NCBI GenBank assembly: GCA_000720845.1 | Contig: JODU01000001.1 | Location: forward strand, 372,001 to 436,000 | Length of the DNA stretch: 64,000 nt | Direction: 5' to 3' | Source: Kitasatospora aureofaciens | GTDB taxonomy: Bacteria > Actinomycetota > Actinomycetes > Streptomycetales > Streptomycetaceae | In this document: in pieces, positions 8,591 through 15,569 of the stretch | How the letters are laid out: every line of letters begins with the position of its first letter | How positions within the stretch are numbered: the stretch's first letter is position 1 | Notes under the pieces: generated by a model | The model's input: only the letters and a program-made list of their open reading frames with translations | Told to the model about the DNA's origin: nothing | Database searches by the model: none | Position numbers and translations under genes: made by a program

Positions 8591-9634
8591 TCAGACCGCC
8601 CGCAGGCGTCGAGTGGGAGCGATGAAGAGAGTGTTACGGTCCGCGTCCGAGAACCCGGCCATTTCGGCGATCTCTTCACGGCTGAGCCCCTTGTCGGCCA
8701 TGGCTTCGCTGATGGACTGAGCCAGGGCAGGTACCTCGGGAGGAAGCTCGTCACTCAAGGGTTCTCGCGTCCGCCAGCCACGGTTTCCTAGCGATTTGTA
8801 CAGGTTGGTGCGTTTGGCCGAAGTGATCACTTGCAACTCGTAAGCACGTTCGATTATGGCTTGCATCGACGTGCCCCACTCCCGTTTGAGGTCGTGCAAC
8901 CGGCCCAGAGTGAGGTTCCGGAGCTGCGGGCGGATCACCTCTTCAGGCATCAAGAACTCCGCAGCGAACCGAGTCGCCTCTTCCTCCATGTCGAGTGTGG
9001 GCTCAGAGGAATGCAGGCACAGATGCCCAAGCTCGTGACCGATAGTGAGGCGCACTCGATCAATCGGTGCCGCTACGTTGATCATCATCACTGGGTAGTC
9101 ATCCACCCACTGCGAGAGCCCGTCAACGCGCGTGGTCCCGAAGTCTTCCGCGAGGACGATGCAGCCGGCCGCTTCGACCCAGCGGACCAGTGAGCGGACG
9201 GGGCCGATGGGCATGCGCCACTGCATCCGAACCATGCGAGCAGCATCAGCAGCATCCGTGTCGATGGGGTCAAACGTGGGGATCCGCTGCTGTGCCCGGA
9301 GAGACACTTCCTCCATCAAGTGGCGGACGTGCATGCGGTACATATTCAACCGGGATTCCAGTTGACGCCAGGTCGTAGCCTTCGCAGTCGCGCGCTTCCG
9401 CATGTGTGCGTCTACGGCCATCGCACCGCGAACTGAGCTGGCACTCCTAAGAAACGGGACAGTTACGCCTAGAGCGTCCGCAAGCCGCGCAAGAGCCTCA
9501 CTCTCGGGCTCACGGAGATCGTTCTCATAGCGGGACAGGGCCGCTTGGGTCACCCCAGCGGCCTCTGCCAACTCTTCCTGGGTGAAACCAAGGGCCCGGC
9601 GAGCTGTTGTAATCGCTTCGCCGAGACTGCTCAT
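8591..9634 (-). CDS. XRE-ImmA/IrrE protein (HTH plus HExxH metalloprotease)
   Basis: A 347-residue fusion. Residues about 6-60 form a Cro/CI-type helix-turn-helix (FTQEELAEAAGVTQAALSRYENDLREPESE). A linker of about 80 residues precedes an IrrE-type peptidase domain with zinc motif HELGH (200-204) and a downstream MEEEATRFAAEFLMP helix that supplies the third metal ligand. In ICEBs1, ImmA cleaves the ImmR repressor; in Deinococcus, IrrE/PprI cleaves DdrO. Here repressor-like and protease domains share one chain, as in many phage and TA loci. It overlaps the upstream 206-aa gene by 4 bp (ATGA), so the two are co-translated and probably act together, either as element regulation or as a toxin-antitoxin or defence pair. 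Base composition is lower in G+C than neighbouring chromosome. Confidence 0.88.
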   Translation of the reverse strand: MSSLGEAITTARRALGFTQEELAEAAGVTQAALSRYENDLREPESEALARLADALGVTVPFLRSASSVRGAMAVDAHMRKRATAKATTWRQLESRLNMYRMHVRHLMEEVSLRAQQRIPTFDPIDTDAADAARMVRMQWRMPIGPVRSLVRWVEAAGCIVLAEDFGTTRVDGLSQWVDDYPVMMINVAAPIDRVRLTIGHELGHLCLHSSEPTLDMEEEATRFAAEFLMPEEVIRPQLRNLTLGRLHDLKREWGTSMQAIIERAYELQVITSAKRTNLYKSLGNRGWRTREPLSDELPPEVPALAQSISEAMADKGLSREEIAEMAGFSDADRNTLFIAPTRRLRAV

Positions 9635-10251
9635 TTCGACCCATCCTCCGTTGCTTCGCGCTTCCCAGGCGTAGGCACGTTGACCGAGGGGAGCGAGGGC
9701 TCGGGCGCCGTGGGACGGACAGGCTGAACCGTGCCTCCAGCTTGCCCGACGTCCGGCAGAGGGACCAGCCAGACCAAGTTGTCCTGACCATCGCGCAGCG
9801 ACAGCACGGCTTCACCGATCTCGCGCGAGTCAGCTTCCCACTCGTAGCCTGCGACTAGGCGGACTTCTTCCATTCCCGCAAACGTGTCCTGCACACCCTG
9901 TGCGAAGAACTCCAGGGCCGTCTGAGTCGCGTAGCTGCTGACCTGCCCGTCCTCACGATGCCGCTTGACTCGCAGACGATAGCTGACCCCAACGACTACT
10001 TCGCGCGTGGGCTCCCCGTCACTAAGGGTTACCCCGGGGTGCCCATCGAGCAAGGCTGTCAGGTGGGCCCACAGGCGATCGTGAATCCAGTTGGCGAGAC
10101 CACGCTCGCTCGCCTCTGCCACCCACGTTGGGTTCCAGCCGCGGTAGGTGCGCAGGTCATCGGCTGCGAGCTTCACTGCTCGAGCCAGGCTGTGAGTGAC
10201 CTTCTCACCTAAGCCTGACAGAACATCTCGGGATTCCGGGTAGGAATTCAT
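9631..10251 (-). CDS. Unknown 206-aa partner of XRE-ImmA protein
   Basis: I do not recognise a domain. The protein is soluble with no signal or membrane segment. Its centre contains strand-rich sequence (TREVVVGVSYRLRVKRH) and ends in a Pro-rich tail. ATG 10251 is preferred over GTG 10281: it lies 7 nt after a TATATT hexamer and has no Shine-Dalgarno sequence, which fits a leaderless message. The gene overlaps the XRE-ImmA start by 4 bp. Two-gene units of an XRE-ImmA protein and a conserved partner occur as toxin-antitoxin or anti-phage modules (for example the system called RosmerTA, cited from memory), so this protein could be the toxin or the protected partner. That role is inference. Confidence 0.7.
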   Translation of the reverse strand: MNSYPESRDVLSGLGEKVTHSLARAVKLAADDLRTYRGWNPTWVAEASERGLANWIHDRLWAHLTALLDGHPGVTLSDGEPTREVVVGVSYRLRVKRHREDGQVSSYATQTALEFFAQGVQDTFAGMEEVRLVAGYEWEADSREIGEAVLSLRDGQDNLVWLVPLPDVGQAGGTVQPVRPTAPEPSLPSVNVPTPGKREATEDGSK

Positions 10252-10289
10252 GCCGGAAAATATACCGGCATCGGAGATCACTTTGTCTA
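10252..10289 (-). promoter_or_regulatory. Probable leaderless promoter with overlapping inverted repeat
   Basis: Reading on the minus strand: TAGACA (10284-10289), 19-nt spacer, TATATT (10259-10264), then 7 nt to the ATG at 10251. An imperfect 18-bp palindrome with GCCGG/CCGGC ends (10252-10269) covers the -10 and the start point, an obvious place for a repressor such as the XRE domain encoded by the second gene. Confidence 0.5.
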
Positions 10290-10378
10290 GAGGATCGTCA
10301 ACTCAGTCTGGGCATGTCCCTACGGTCATAAGGCAGCCGAGGCGACACCCGCCCCCCGCTCCTCTACCTCAGCCCCCA

Positions 10379-10530
10379 GCTCCCATCCCGTCCGCCGTCG
10401 ACCCACACACCGTGGAGCGGGCGTGGTTCAGGGGCGTCAAGGTGGAGCGCGCCACTGTACGAACGACCTTGACGCCCCTGGGCCGCGTCTGCTCGGCTCT
10501 GCCTGGGTCGACGGTGGACGGGATGGGAGC
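10379..10530. repeat. Nested inverted repeat in noncoding AICE DNA
   Basis: Outer arms 10379-10405 and 10504-10530 (27 bp, one mismatch) enclose inner arms 10429-10443 and 10466-10480 (15 bp, perfect) around a 22-nt loop. The DNA between outer and inner arms is also partly complementary, with several differences that would become G-U pairs in RNA. The whole block folds as one hairpin of about 150 nt. It lies in a 572-bp stretch (10252-10823) with no credible gene; the rest of that stretch holds G-rich GCGGAGCGG-type repeats around 10690-10770. Candidate roles are a single-strand origin for rolling-circle replication, a transfer (clt-like) locus, or a structured RNA. Confidence 0.75.
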
Positions 10531-10823
10531 ACCCCACGCACGCCCCTACGGACCCGCAGTCGGCAACGGCGCCCCCTCCATCCCGGTGCCGGCCGATCCC
10601 CCGCCGGAGGCATCGTCTTTGACCGCGCCCCGTTCTATGCGGTGATCGACTCATGGCTTCCGGCCCTATCCACATGTGGGCGCGCGTCGGCGCAGCGCGG
10701 GCGGAGCGGGCCGAAGGCAGGAGCGGCGCCCGGAGCGGAGCCGGGAAGCGCGCCCGGCGGAGCGGAGCGCAGCCGGGGCTTGATGAGGTAGAGAAACCTG
10801 TAACAGCTCACGCTGTTGCCTGG

Positions 10824-11489
10824 TCAGGACGACGCTGCGTCGGTGGTCAGGAGTCGGCTCGTGAATCCGGCTTGGCGAAGGCGCTCGTACGCCTCGATCA
10901 CGTCGGCCGGTACGGGCTGGCTGATCAGGTAGCCCCGTTCCGGGTAGACCAACAGACGCTGTAGCGCGCCAACGAGCATGTCGATGACCATGCGGGCATC
11001 GCCGATGGAGTCGACGTACTCGTTCAGCGTCATCGGGCTGGACGCGCTGATGATCTCGACTTCGGGCCACAGCTTGCGCGCTGTGGCGTACGCCCGACGC
11101 TCCTCGTACGGCTTGCTGATCAGCAAGACCGAGGACACATCAACGTCGGCCTCCTTCAACAGCTCCCGCGAGAAGCGGATGTTGTCCCCCGTGTTCCGTG
11201 CCCGCGGCTCCACCAGAACGGCTGAGCTGGGGACGCCAAGCTCAAGCGCGCGCTCCCGGTAGTGGACCGCCTCGCCCCGCGGCATGCGCTCTCGCGTCGT
11301 GGGACTGGTGGCGCCGGTGAACACGATCAGCGGAACCATGCCACGTTCGTACAGGTCGGCCGCCGTGTCGGCGACGCCCAGGTCGTGACTGCCGAGTCCG
11401 ATCGCGACAGAACAAGGCCGGGGCGCATGGCCCATCTGGTGGTAGTCCCACAGACGTCGCGTATCGGCCCAGTTCTGCGTCGAGATCAC
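10824..11489 (-). CDS. YdcF/DUF218-family protein
   Basis: A 221-residue soluble protein with the DUF218 pattern: an early glycine motif after a beta strand (VAIGLGSHDLGVADTAADLYERG), VFTGATSP, then EPRARNTGDNIRFSRELL, where Glu, Asn and Thr-x-x-Asn are family-typical. E. coli YdcF binds S-adenosylmethionine, and SanA/ElyC relatives act on envelope integrity; the reaction is not established. Unlike SanA or ElyC there is no membrane segment here. The start is GTG 11489, which overlaps the stop of the GntR gene (GTGA), with AGGGAAGA 7 nt upstream; the longer in-frame start at 11543 lies inside the GntR gene. Coupling to the GntR regulator suggests both are expressed as one unit of the element. 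Confidence 0.8.
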   Translation of the reverse strand: MISTQNWADTRRLWDYHQMGHAPRPCSVAIGLGSHDLGVADTAADLYERGMVPLIVFTGATSPTTRERMPRGEAVHYRERALELGVPSSAVLVEPRARNTGDNIRFSRELLKEADVDVSSVLLISKPYEERRAYATARKLWPEVEIISASSPMTLNEYVDSIGDARMVIDMLVGALQRLLVYPERGYLISQPVPADVIEAYERLRQAGFTSRLLTTDAASS

Positions 11490-12283
11490 GGCTGGTCTTC
11501 CCTGTCCTTCGCTGAGTCCGGCACCTTGAAGTCGTACTCCCACGCGAAGCGTGACGCAGCATGCACGCCGATGGCGAACTCCACCACGGTGCCGTCCGCC
11601 GTGTAGGTGGTGCGGTGCAGCTCGACGACCGGCTCCCCGGGCGGCAACTGTAGGAGACTCACTTCGTCGGCCTTCGGGGCGCGAGCGAAGATCCTCTCCT
11701 GCATGTGATCGATCTCGTAACCCGCGTCGTACAGCACGCGGAATCCACCGCCCCGACCGGCGGGCCCTGGCGTCGGGTCAACGATGCGCGTGCCCTCGAC
11801 ATGCTCGGGCCGGTAATAGCTGGTCAGAGTGTGCGTCGGCTGGTCGCCTTCCTTTACAAGCCGTGCGCGGGCGTAGACAGGGGCACCCACCGGCAAGCTG
11901 TGTGCGGCTGCCACCTCCGCCGGCGCCTCGACGAGGCTGACCGTCTGGGTCTGTTCGTTGCGGCGGTACGGCCGCCCCGAAGCCACACGGTCCGCGATGA
12001 ACGCCACCTCGTCGCCGTCCCGCCATTTCGCCTTGTCGTACCTGGCGATGCCGAGTCGCTTGAGCGGGACTTGTTGCCGGACAACCGTGCCGTGACCTCG
12101 TGACGAGGTAACCAAGCCCTCTGCTTCCAGCGCCTTGTAGGCGGCGTGAACGGTCGCCTTGGAGCCTTCGCCGGCCTCGACCAGTTCCCTGATGTGCGGC
12201 AACTGCTGGCCCGGGGCGTACTCGCCCCCCTTGATCTGCTCAGCCAGCTTGTCCGCCAGCTCCCGCCACTTCGGCGCCATCAC
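11486..12283 (-). CDS. GntR/HutC-family regulator of the element (KorSA-like)
   Basis: A 265-residue regulator. Residues about 5-70 form the GntR winged helix (WRELADKLAEQIKGGEYAPG ... KATVHAAYKALEAEGLVTSS), followed by a UTRA effector domain (PVYARARLVKEGDQPTHTL ... PPGEPVVELHRTTYTADG). In pSAM2 the GntR protein KorSA represses transfer and replication-activator genes. Here the gene is divergent from the OB-fold/TraSA run, and the 154-bp space between them holds three near-identical palindromes, two over a promoter, so it probably represses both directions. The start may be GTG 12283 or ATG 12280; GAGAGGGG lies upstream of both. It overlaps the YdcF gene by 4 bp. Confidence 0.9.
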   Translation of the reverse strand: MMAPKWRELADKLAEQIKGGEYAPGQQLPHIRELVEAGEGSKATVHAAYKALEAEGLVTSSRGHGTVVRQQVPLKRLGIARYDKAKWRDGDEVAFIADRVASGRPYRRNEQTQTVSLVEAPAEVAAAHSLPVGAPVYARARLVKEGDQPTHTLTSYYRPEHVEGTRIVDPTPGPAGRGGGFRVLYDAGYEIDHMQERIFARAPKADEVSLLQLPPGEPVVELHRTTYTADGTVVEFAIGVHAASRFAWEYDFKVPDSAKDREDQP

Positions 12284-12313
12284 GACCCCTCTCTACGAGG
12301 TCCAGTGAAACAT

Positions 12314-12383
12314 AGTCCTAGGACTGTTGACAGTCCTAGGACTGCGGGGCACTATCTCTCTTGTCGCTCGCAGTCCTAGGACA
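12314..12383 (+). promoter_or_regulatory. Promoter with three palindromic operators
   Basis: AGTCCTAGGACT occurs perfectly at 12314-12325 and 12332-12343, and with one change at 12372-12383. The first two are 18 bp apart and straddle a perfect TTGACA -35 box (12327-12332); 17 nt later is CACTAT (12350-12355), a weak -10. The promoter reads towards the OB-fold and TraSA genes. The divergent GntR gene starts at 12283, so binding would also control its own transcription. Confidence 0.75.
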
Positions 12384-12437
12384 GCGGGGATGTGCAGCTC
12401 TCTATTGGGCTGCTCTGTCGTCGAACAAGGAGTTCTC

Positions 12438-12767
12438 ATGCCGTCCTTCAAGATCGACCTCTCCACCGCCGTGGTGTTCGTCGCGACCGCGCCGGAACCG
12501 AAGATGGCCAACAAGAAGACCGGAGAGCGGGCCGTCGACCGGGACACCGGTGCGGGACTGTCCACCGTGGGCCTGCTGGTCTCGGACGAGGGGGAGGGCA
12601 ACCTCTACCAGGTCACTATCCCGGAGACGGGCTACCCCGAGGGTCTGGCCCCGGGCATGCCGGTCCGGGTGGTCGGCCTCAAGGCCCGTGACTGGGAGAA
12701 CGAGTTCAACGGCCAGAAGCGGCACGGGATCTCGTTCCGCGCGGTCGCGATCACCTCGGCGGCCTGA
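12438..12767 (+). CDS. Small OB-fold-like protein ahead of TraSA
   Basis: A 109-residue protein of a type regularly found before the FtsK gene in AICEs. Its pattern, beta strand, PKMANKKTGERAVDRDTG, VGLLVSDEGEGNLYQVTIPE, then GMPVRVVGLKARDWEN and a closing ISFRAVAI strand, reads like a single OB fold and resembles single-strand DNA-binding proteins, but I cannot confirm homology. AAGGAG at 12427-12432 lies 5 nt before the ATG. It is the first gene after the operator-controlled promoter, with 2 nt between its stop and the translocase start. A role in protecting or handling DNA during replication or transfer is inference. Confidence 0.7.
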   Translation: MPSFKIDLSTAVVFVATAPEPKMANKKTGERAVDRDTGAGLSTVGLLVSDEGEGNLYQVTIPETGYPEGLAPGMPVRVVGLKARDWENEFNGQKRHGISFRAVAITSAA

Positions 12768-12769
12768 CC

Positions 12770-14104
12770 ATGGCTGACCTGACGCTGTTGATCGAGGCTA
12801 CGGGGGCCCTGGCGGGTGCCGGTGGTGTCAGCTACGCGAAGCACCGGGCGCCGCGCCTGTACTGGTCGACGGTGGGTCTGCCGCTGACGTGGGGCCGGTT
12901 CACCTGGTCCTACCGGTCCACGATGGACGTGTGCGGGCTGACCGTGCAACCGTCCGGGCTGCGGGCCTTCATGACGCGCAACCTGTCCCGCCGTGAGGTG
13001 CGGCCGGTGCCGCCGAAGGTCCGTCGGGTCCGGCCCACCTCGACCGGGCTGCGCATCACGCTGCGCCTCCCGGCCGGCCTGGAGCCCGCCGACGTGGCCA
13101 CCTCCTCGGAACGGCTGCGCCACGCCTTCGGCGTCCAGTCGGTCACCGTCGCGGAGACCAAGCCCGGCTTCGTAGAGCTGCGGATGACGGGCTACGACGT
13201 GCTGCGCCGGGTCCGTCTTCCGCGCTCCGCACAGCCCCGCGGGCTGCGGGTTCCGGTGGCGTTGCGGGAGGACGGCACGGTCTTCGAGCGGGACTACCGC
13301 GCGGTTCCGATGGCGCTGACCCTCGGGGCCACGCTGTCCGGGAAGTCCGTCTACCAGCGCAATCTGGTCAAGGGCCTGGCACAGCTCCCGGTCGGGTTGA
13401 TCGGCATCGACTGCAAGCGCGGCGTCGAGCACAGCCGGTACGCGCCCCGCCTGTCGGCTCTGGCCACCGACCCGGACATGGCGGGACGGCTGATAGACGC
13501 GCTGGTCCTGGAGATGGGCGAGCGTTTCGATCTCCTCGCCCTGCACGGGGTCTCGGACGTGTGGGACCTGCCCGCGAAGCTGCGGCCGGTGCCGCTGGTC
13601 GTCCTGATCGATGAGGTGGCAGAGCTGTTCTTCGTCACCTCGAAGAAAGATGAGGCAGCGCGGGACCGGACGGTCATGCAACTGGTGCGGCTGGGTCAGA
13701 TGGCCCGTGCGGTCGGCATCTACCTGGAGGTCTGCGGGCAGCGCTTCGGCTCCGACCTCGGCAAGGGTGCCACCGCGCTGCGTGCCCAGCTCACCGGGCG
13801 TGTGGTCCACCGGGTCAACGACAAGCAGACCGCTGAAATGGGCTTGGGTGACATCGCTCCGGATGCGGTGATGGCGGCGACCTCGATCCGGGCCGATCGT
13901 CCCGGTGTCGCGGTGGCCGGTGACACCTCCGGTGGCTGGTCCCGCATCCGCACCCCGGAGACTTCGCCGGCCGATGCGGCGGCCGTGTGCCGGGAGTTCG
14001 CGCATCTCACTCCGGAGCTGCCGTTCCTGGCCCCGTTCCGGCCCCCGGCCCGGCAGATGCCGCCGATGCCCACCGTTCCGCCGCTTGGGTCCCCGCAGCC
14101 CTGA
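12770..14104 (+). CDS. FtsK/SpoIIIE-type DNA translocase, TraSA-like
   Basis: A 444-residue ATPase of the TraSA/TraB class that moves double-stranded DNA between mycelia in Streptomyces conjugation. It has an N-terminal region with at most one weak membrane-associated stretch, Walker A GATLSGKS (186-193), a DCKRG motif after the next strand as in FtsK proteins, and Walker B VVLIDEVAEL (277-286) with the acidic pair D281/E282. A LGQMARAVGIYLEVCGQR segment follows, matching the sensor/arginine region. Members assemble as hexamers and bind 8-bp clt repeats with a C-terminal winged helix; the C-terminus here is Pro-rich (RPPARQMPPMPTVPP) with no clear winged helix, so DNA recognition may differ. 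Two nt separate it from the upstream gene. Confidence 0.92.
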   Translation: MADLTLLIEATGALAGAGGVSYAKHRAPRLYWSTVGLPLTWGRFTWSYRSTMDVCGLTVQPSGLRAFMTRNLSRREVRPVPPKVRRVRPTSTGLRITLRLPAGLEPADVATSSERLRHAFGVQSVTVAETKPGFVELRMTGYDVLRRVRLPRSAQPRGLRVPVALREDGTVFERDYRAVPMALTLGATLSGKSVYQRNLVKGLAQLPVGLIGIDCKRGVEHSRYAPRLSALATDPDMAGRLIDALVLEMGERFDLLALHGVSDVWDLPAKLRPVPLVVLIDEVAELFFVTSKKDEAARDRTVMQLVRLGQMARAVGIYLEVCGQRFGSDLGKGATALRAQLTGRVVHRVNDKQTAEMGLGDIAPDAVMAATSIRADRPGVAVAGDTSGGWSRIRTPETSPADAAAVCREFAHLTPELPFLAPFRPPARQMPPMPTVPPLGSPQP

Positions 14105-14124
14105 CCGGAGGGAGGTGAAGAGCC

Positions 14125-14784
14125 GTGATCCGCTCGATCCGCATCGACGCCGTACTCATCCAGGCCGTAATTGCCGGGGCTCTGTCCTTCGCCCACCTGC
14201 ACGACCTCGCCGAAGCGGCTGGCCAGACCGGGTGGAAGGCATGGGCCTATCCCGTCTCCGTCGACCTGCTCTTGGTCGCCGTGTGGCGTCGGCTACGCAC
14301 TGAGCGCTCGAAGCTGGCTTGGTTCTGGTTCCTGGTTGCCCTGGTCGCCTCTCTCGGCGCGAACATCGCGACCGCCGGGCTCCTCGACCTGGACCATGTT
14401 CCGGCCTGGCTGCGCATCCTCGTGGCCGGTTGGCCCGCGCTGGCGTTCCTCGGCGGCACCCTGCTGGCCCACACCCCGACCGACCATGCACCGGCCCCGG
14501 CGCCCGAGCCTCGGCCCGTACCGGTCGTCGACCGACCCGCGGCTCCCGAACCGACCCAGACGCCTGCTCCGGTCCCGGAGATCCCGACACCGGAGCCTGC
14601 CCCGGCCCTGCCGCAGGCCCCGGCCTCGACTCCCGCGGTCCCGCCTGCGCTGGTCGACCACGCCCGAAAGGTCGCCACCGAACACCGCACCCGCACCGGA
14701 GCCGACATCGACACGGCCACATTGCGCGATCGCCTCGGCATCCCGGAAGACCTCGCCGGCGCCATCGTTGCCCAACTCGCCTGA
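14125..14784 (+). CDS. DUF2637-type membrane protein (Spd-like)
   Basis: A 219-residue protein with about four hydrophobic helices in its first 115 residues (AVLIQAVIAGALSFAHLHDLA; AYPVSVDLLLVAVW; WFWFLVALVASLGANIATAGLL; WPALAFLGGTLLA), a Pro/Ala/Glu-rich linker of about 65 residues, and a C-terminal winged-helix-like segment (RTGADIDTATLRDRLGIPED). This is the DUF2637 arrangement seen in AICEs and Streptomyces plasmids, where such proteins sit next to TraSA and are linked to plasmid spreading along hyphae. GTG 14125 is preceded by GGAGGGAGGTGAAG. The C-terminal domain could bind DNA; this is inference. Confidence 0.8.
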   Translation: MIRSIRIDAVLIQAVIAGALSFAHLHDLAEAAGQTGWKAWAYPVSVDLLLVAVWRRLRTERSKLAWFWFLVALVASLGANIATAGLLDLDHVPAWLRILVAGWPALAFLGGTLLAHTPTDHAPAPAPEPRPVPVVDRPAAPEPTQTPAPVPEIPTPEPAPALPQAPASTPAVPPALVDHARKVATEHRTRTGADIDTATLRDRLGIPEDLAGAIVAQLA

Positions 14785-14798
14785 AGGGAATGACCTGC

Positions 14799-14981
14799 GT
14801 GCGCCCGAACCGCTTCTACGACGTCATCCGCGTTGGCCCGGTCCGAGTGGCCTCGTTCAACAACGGCCGGGGCCAAACCCGGCACACCGCCGCCTGCACC
14901 GCGCCGAAGTGCGGATTCTCCAACGAATACGGCGACCGGTCGGCCGCCGAACTCGCCGCCCGCACCCACCGCTGCGCCTGA
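14799..14981 (+). CDS. Mobile element transfer protein, small zinc-binding type
   Basis: A 60-residue protein (start MRPNRFYDVIRVGPV) matching the small proteins annotated as mobile element transfer proteins in AICEs. It has CTAPKCG and a terminal HRC, giving a likely zinc site of two close cysteines plus the C-terminal His/Cys. GTG 14799 is preferred because AAGGGA lies 9 nt upstream; an in-frame ATG at 14790 is too close to that sequence. It follows the DUF2637 gene by 14 nt and precedes the next membrane protein by 15 nt, so all are one operon. Biochemical role unknown. Confidence 0.7.
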   Translation: MRPNRFYDVIRVGPVRVASFNNGRGQTRHTAACTAPKCGFSNEYGDRSAAELAARTHRCA

Positions 14982-14996
14982 AAGGAGGACCGAGCC

Positions 14997-15293
14997 ATGC
15001 AGCTGCCCGAAGACCAGATCCGCGCCGGCCACATCCCCGCCGACCTCTACCGGCAGATCCCGCCCGGCACCGACATGCGACGCGTCGTGATCGTCCAAGA
15101 GGCGCCGCGTTCGTACAAGGGCCCGATCGTCCTCACGCTGGTCGTCCTCGCGGGATCGGTCGTGGTGCTGCTGGTCATCGCCTTCGTCGTTCAGGTCCTC
15201 GCCGGCGCCGCCGTTGCGGTCCTGTCGGCCACCGGCGGACTCGGCTACACGATCAACCGCACGTCCAAGCGCAAGACCCTCCGCAGCAAGTAA
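14997..15293 (+). CDS. SpdB-like small membrane protein
   Basis: A 98-residue protein with one long or two short hydrophobic segments (GPIVLTLVVLAGSVVVLLVIAFVVQVLAGAAVAVL is too long for one helix) and a basic C-terminus (NRTSKRKTLRSK). It resembles the small Spd-type membrane proteins that help plasmids and AICEs spread within a mycelium. AAAGGAGG is placed optimally before ATG 14997. Position between transfer and replication genes supports a role in intramycelial spreading, by analogy only. Confidence 0.7.
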   Translation: MQLPEDQIRAGHIPADLYRQIPPGTDMRRVVIVQEAPRSYKGPIVLTLVVLAGSVVVLLVIAFVVQVLAGAAVAVLSATGGLGYTINRTSKRKTLRSK

Positions 15294-15385
15294 CGCCCTC
15301 CGGGGCGGCCTCTCTCGCCAAAGATCCGCCGCCCCGGACGGCCACCACTTCCAGGCCCCAATGGACCCGAAAGGGAAGCCTCATC

Positions 15386-15565
15386 ATGCCCCAGCCCGCC
15401 CAGAACACGCGCGTCTGCCGCGACTGCGACGGCTTCGCCATGGTCGCCATCACCACCGGCACCCGCCACGCCGACGGCTCCCGCGCCACCCTCCGGATCG
15501 CCTGCCCGGCCTGTAAGGGCGCCGGACGCACCGCCCCCGCCGCCCTGTACCGCATCGGGCGGTGA
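15386..15565 (+). CDS. Small zinc-ribbon protein of the element
   Basis: A 59-residue protein with two CxxC pairs: CRDC near residue 11 and CPAC near residue 40, the second followed by KGAG as in DnaJ-type zinc ribbons. AAAGGGAAG lies before ATG 15386. The stop is 4 nt before the GTG of the replication initiator, so it is probably co-translated. AICEs often carry such a protein just before repSA; its function is not known. A nucleic-acid or protein-binding role is inference. Confidence 0.7.
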   Translation: MPQPAQNTRVCRDCDGFAMVAITTGTRHADGSRATLRIACPACKGAGRTAPAALYRIGR

Positions 15566-15569
15566 CCAC

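Noticed and set aside
10250..10645. Short plus-strand and minus-strand ORFs in the AICE gap
   Set aside because: Their similar WVDGGRDGS peptides on opposite strands are a product of the inverted repeat, and no ribosome site is seen.
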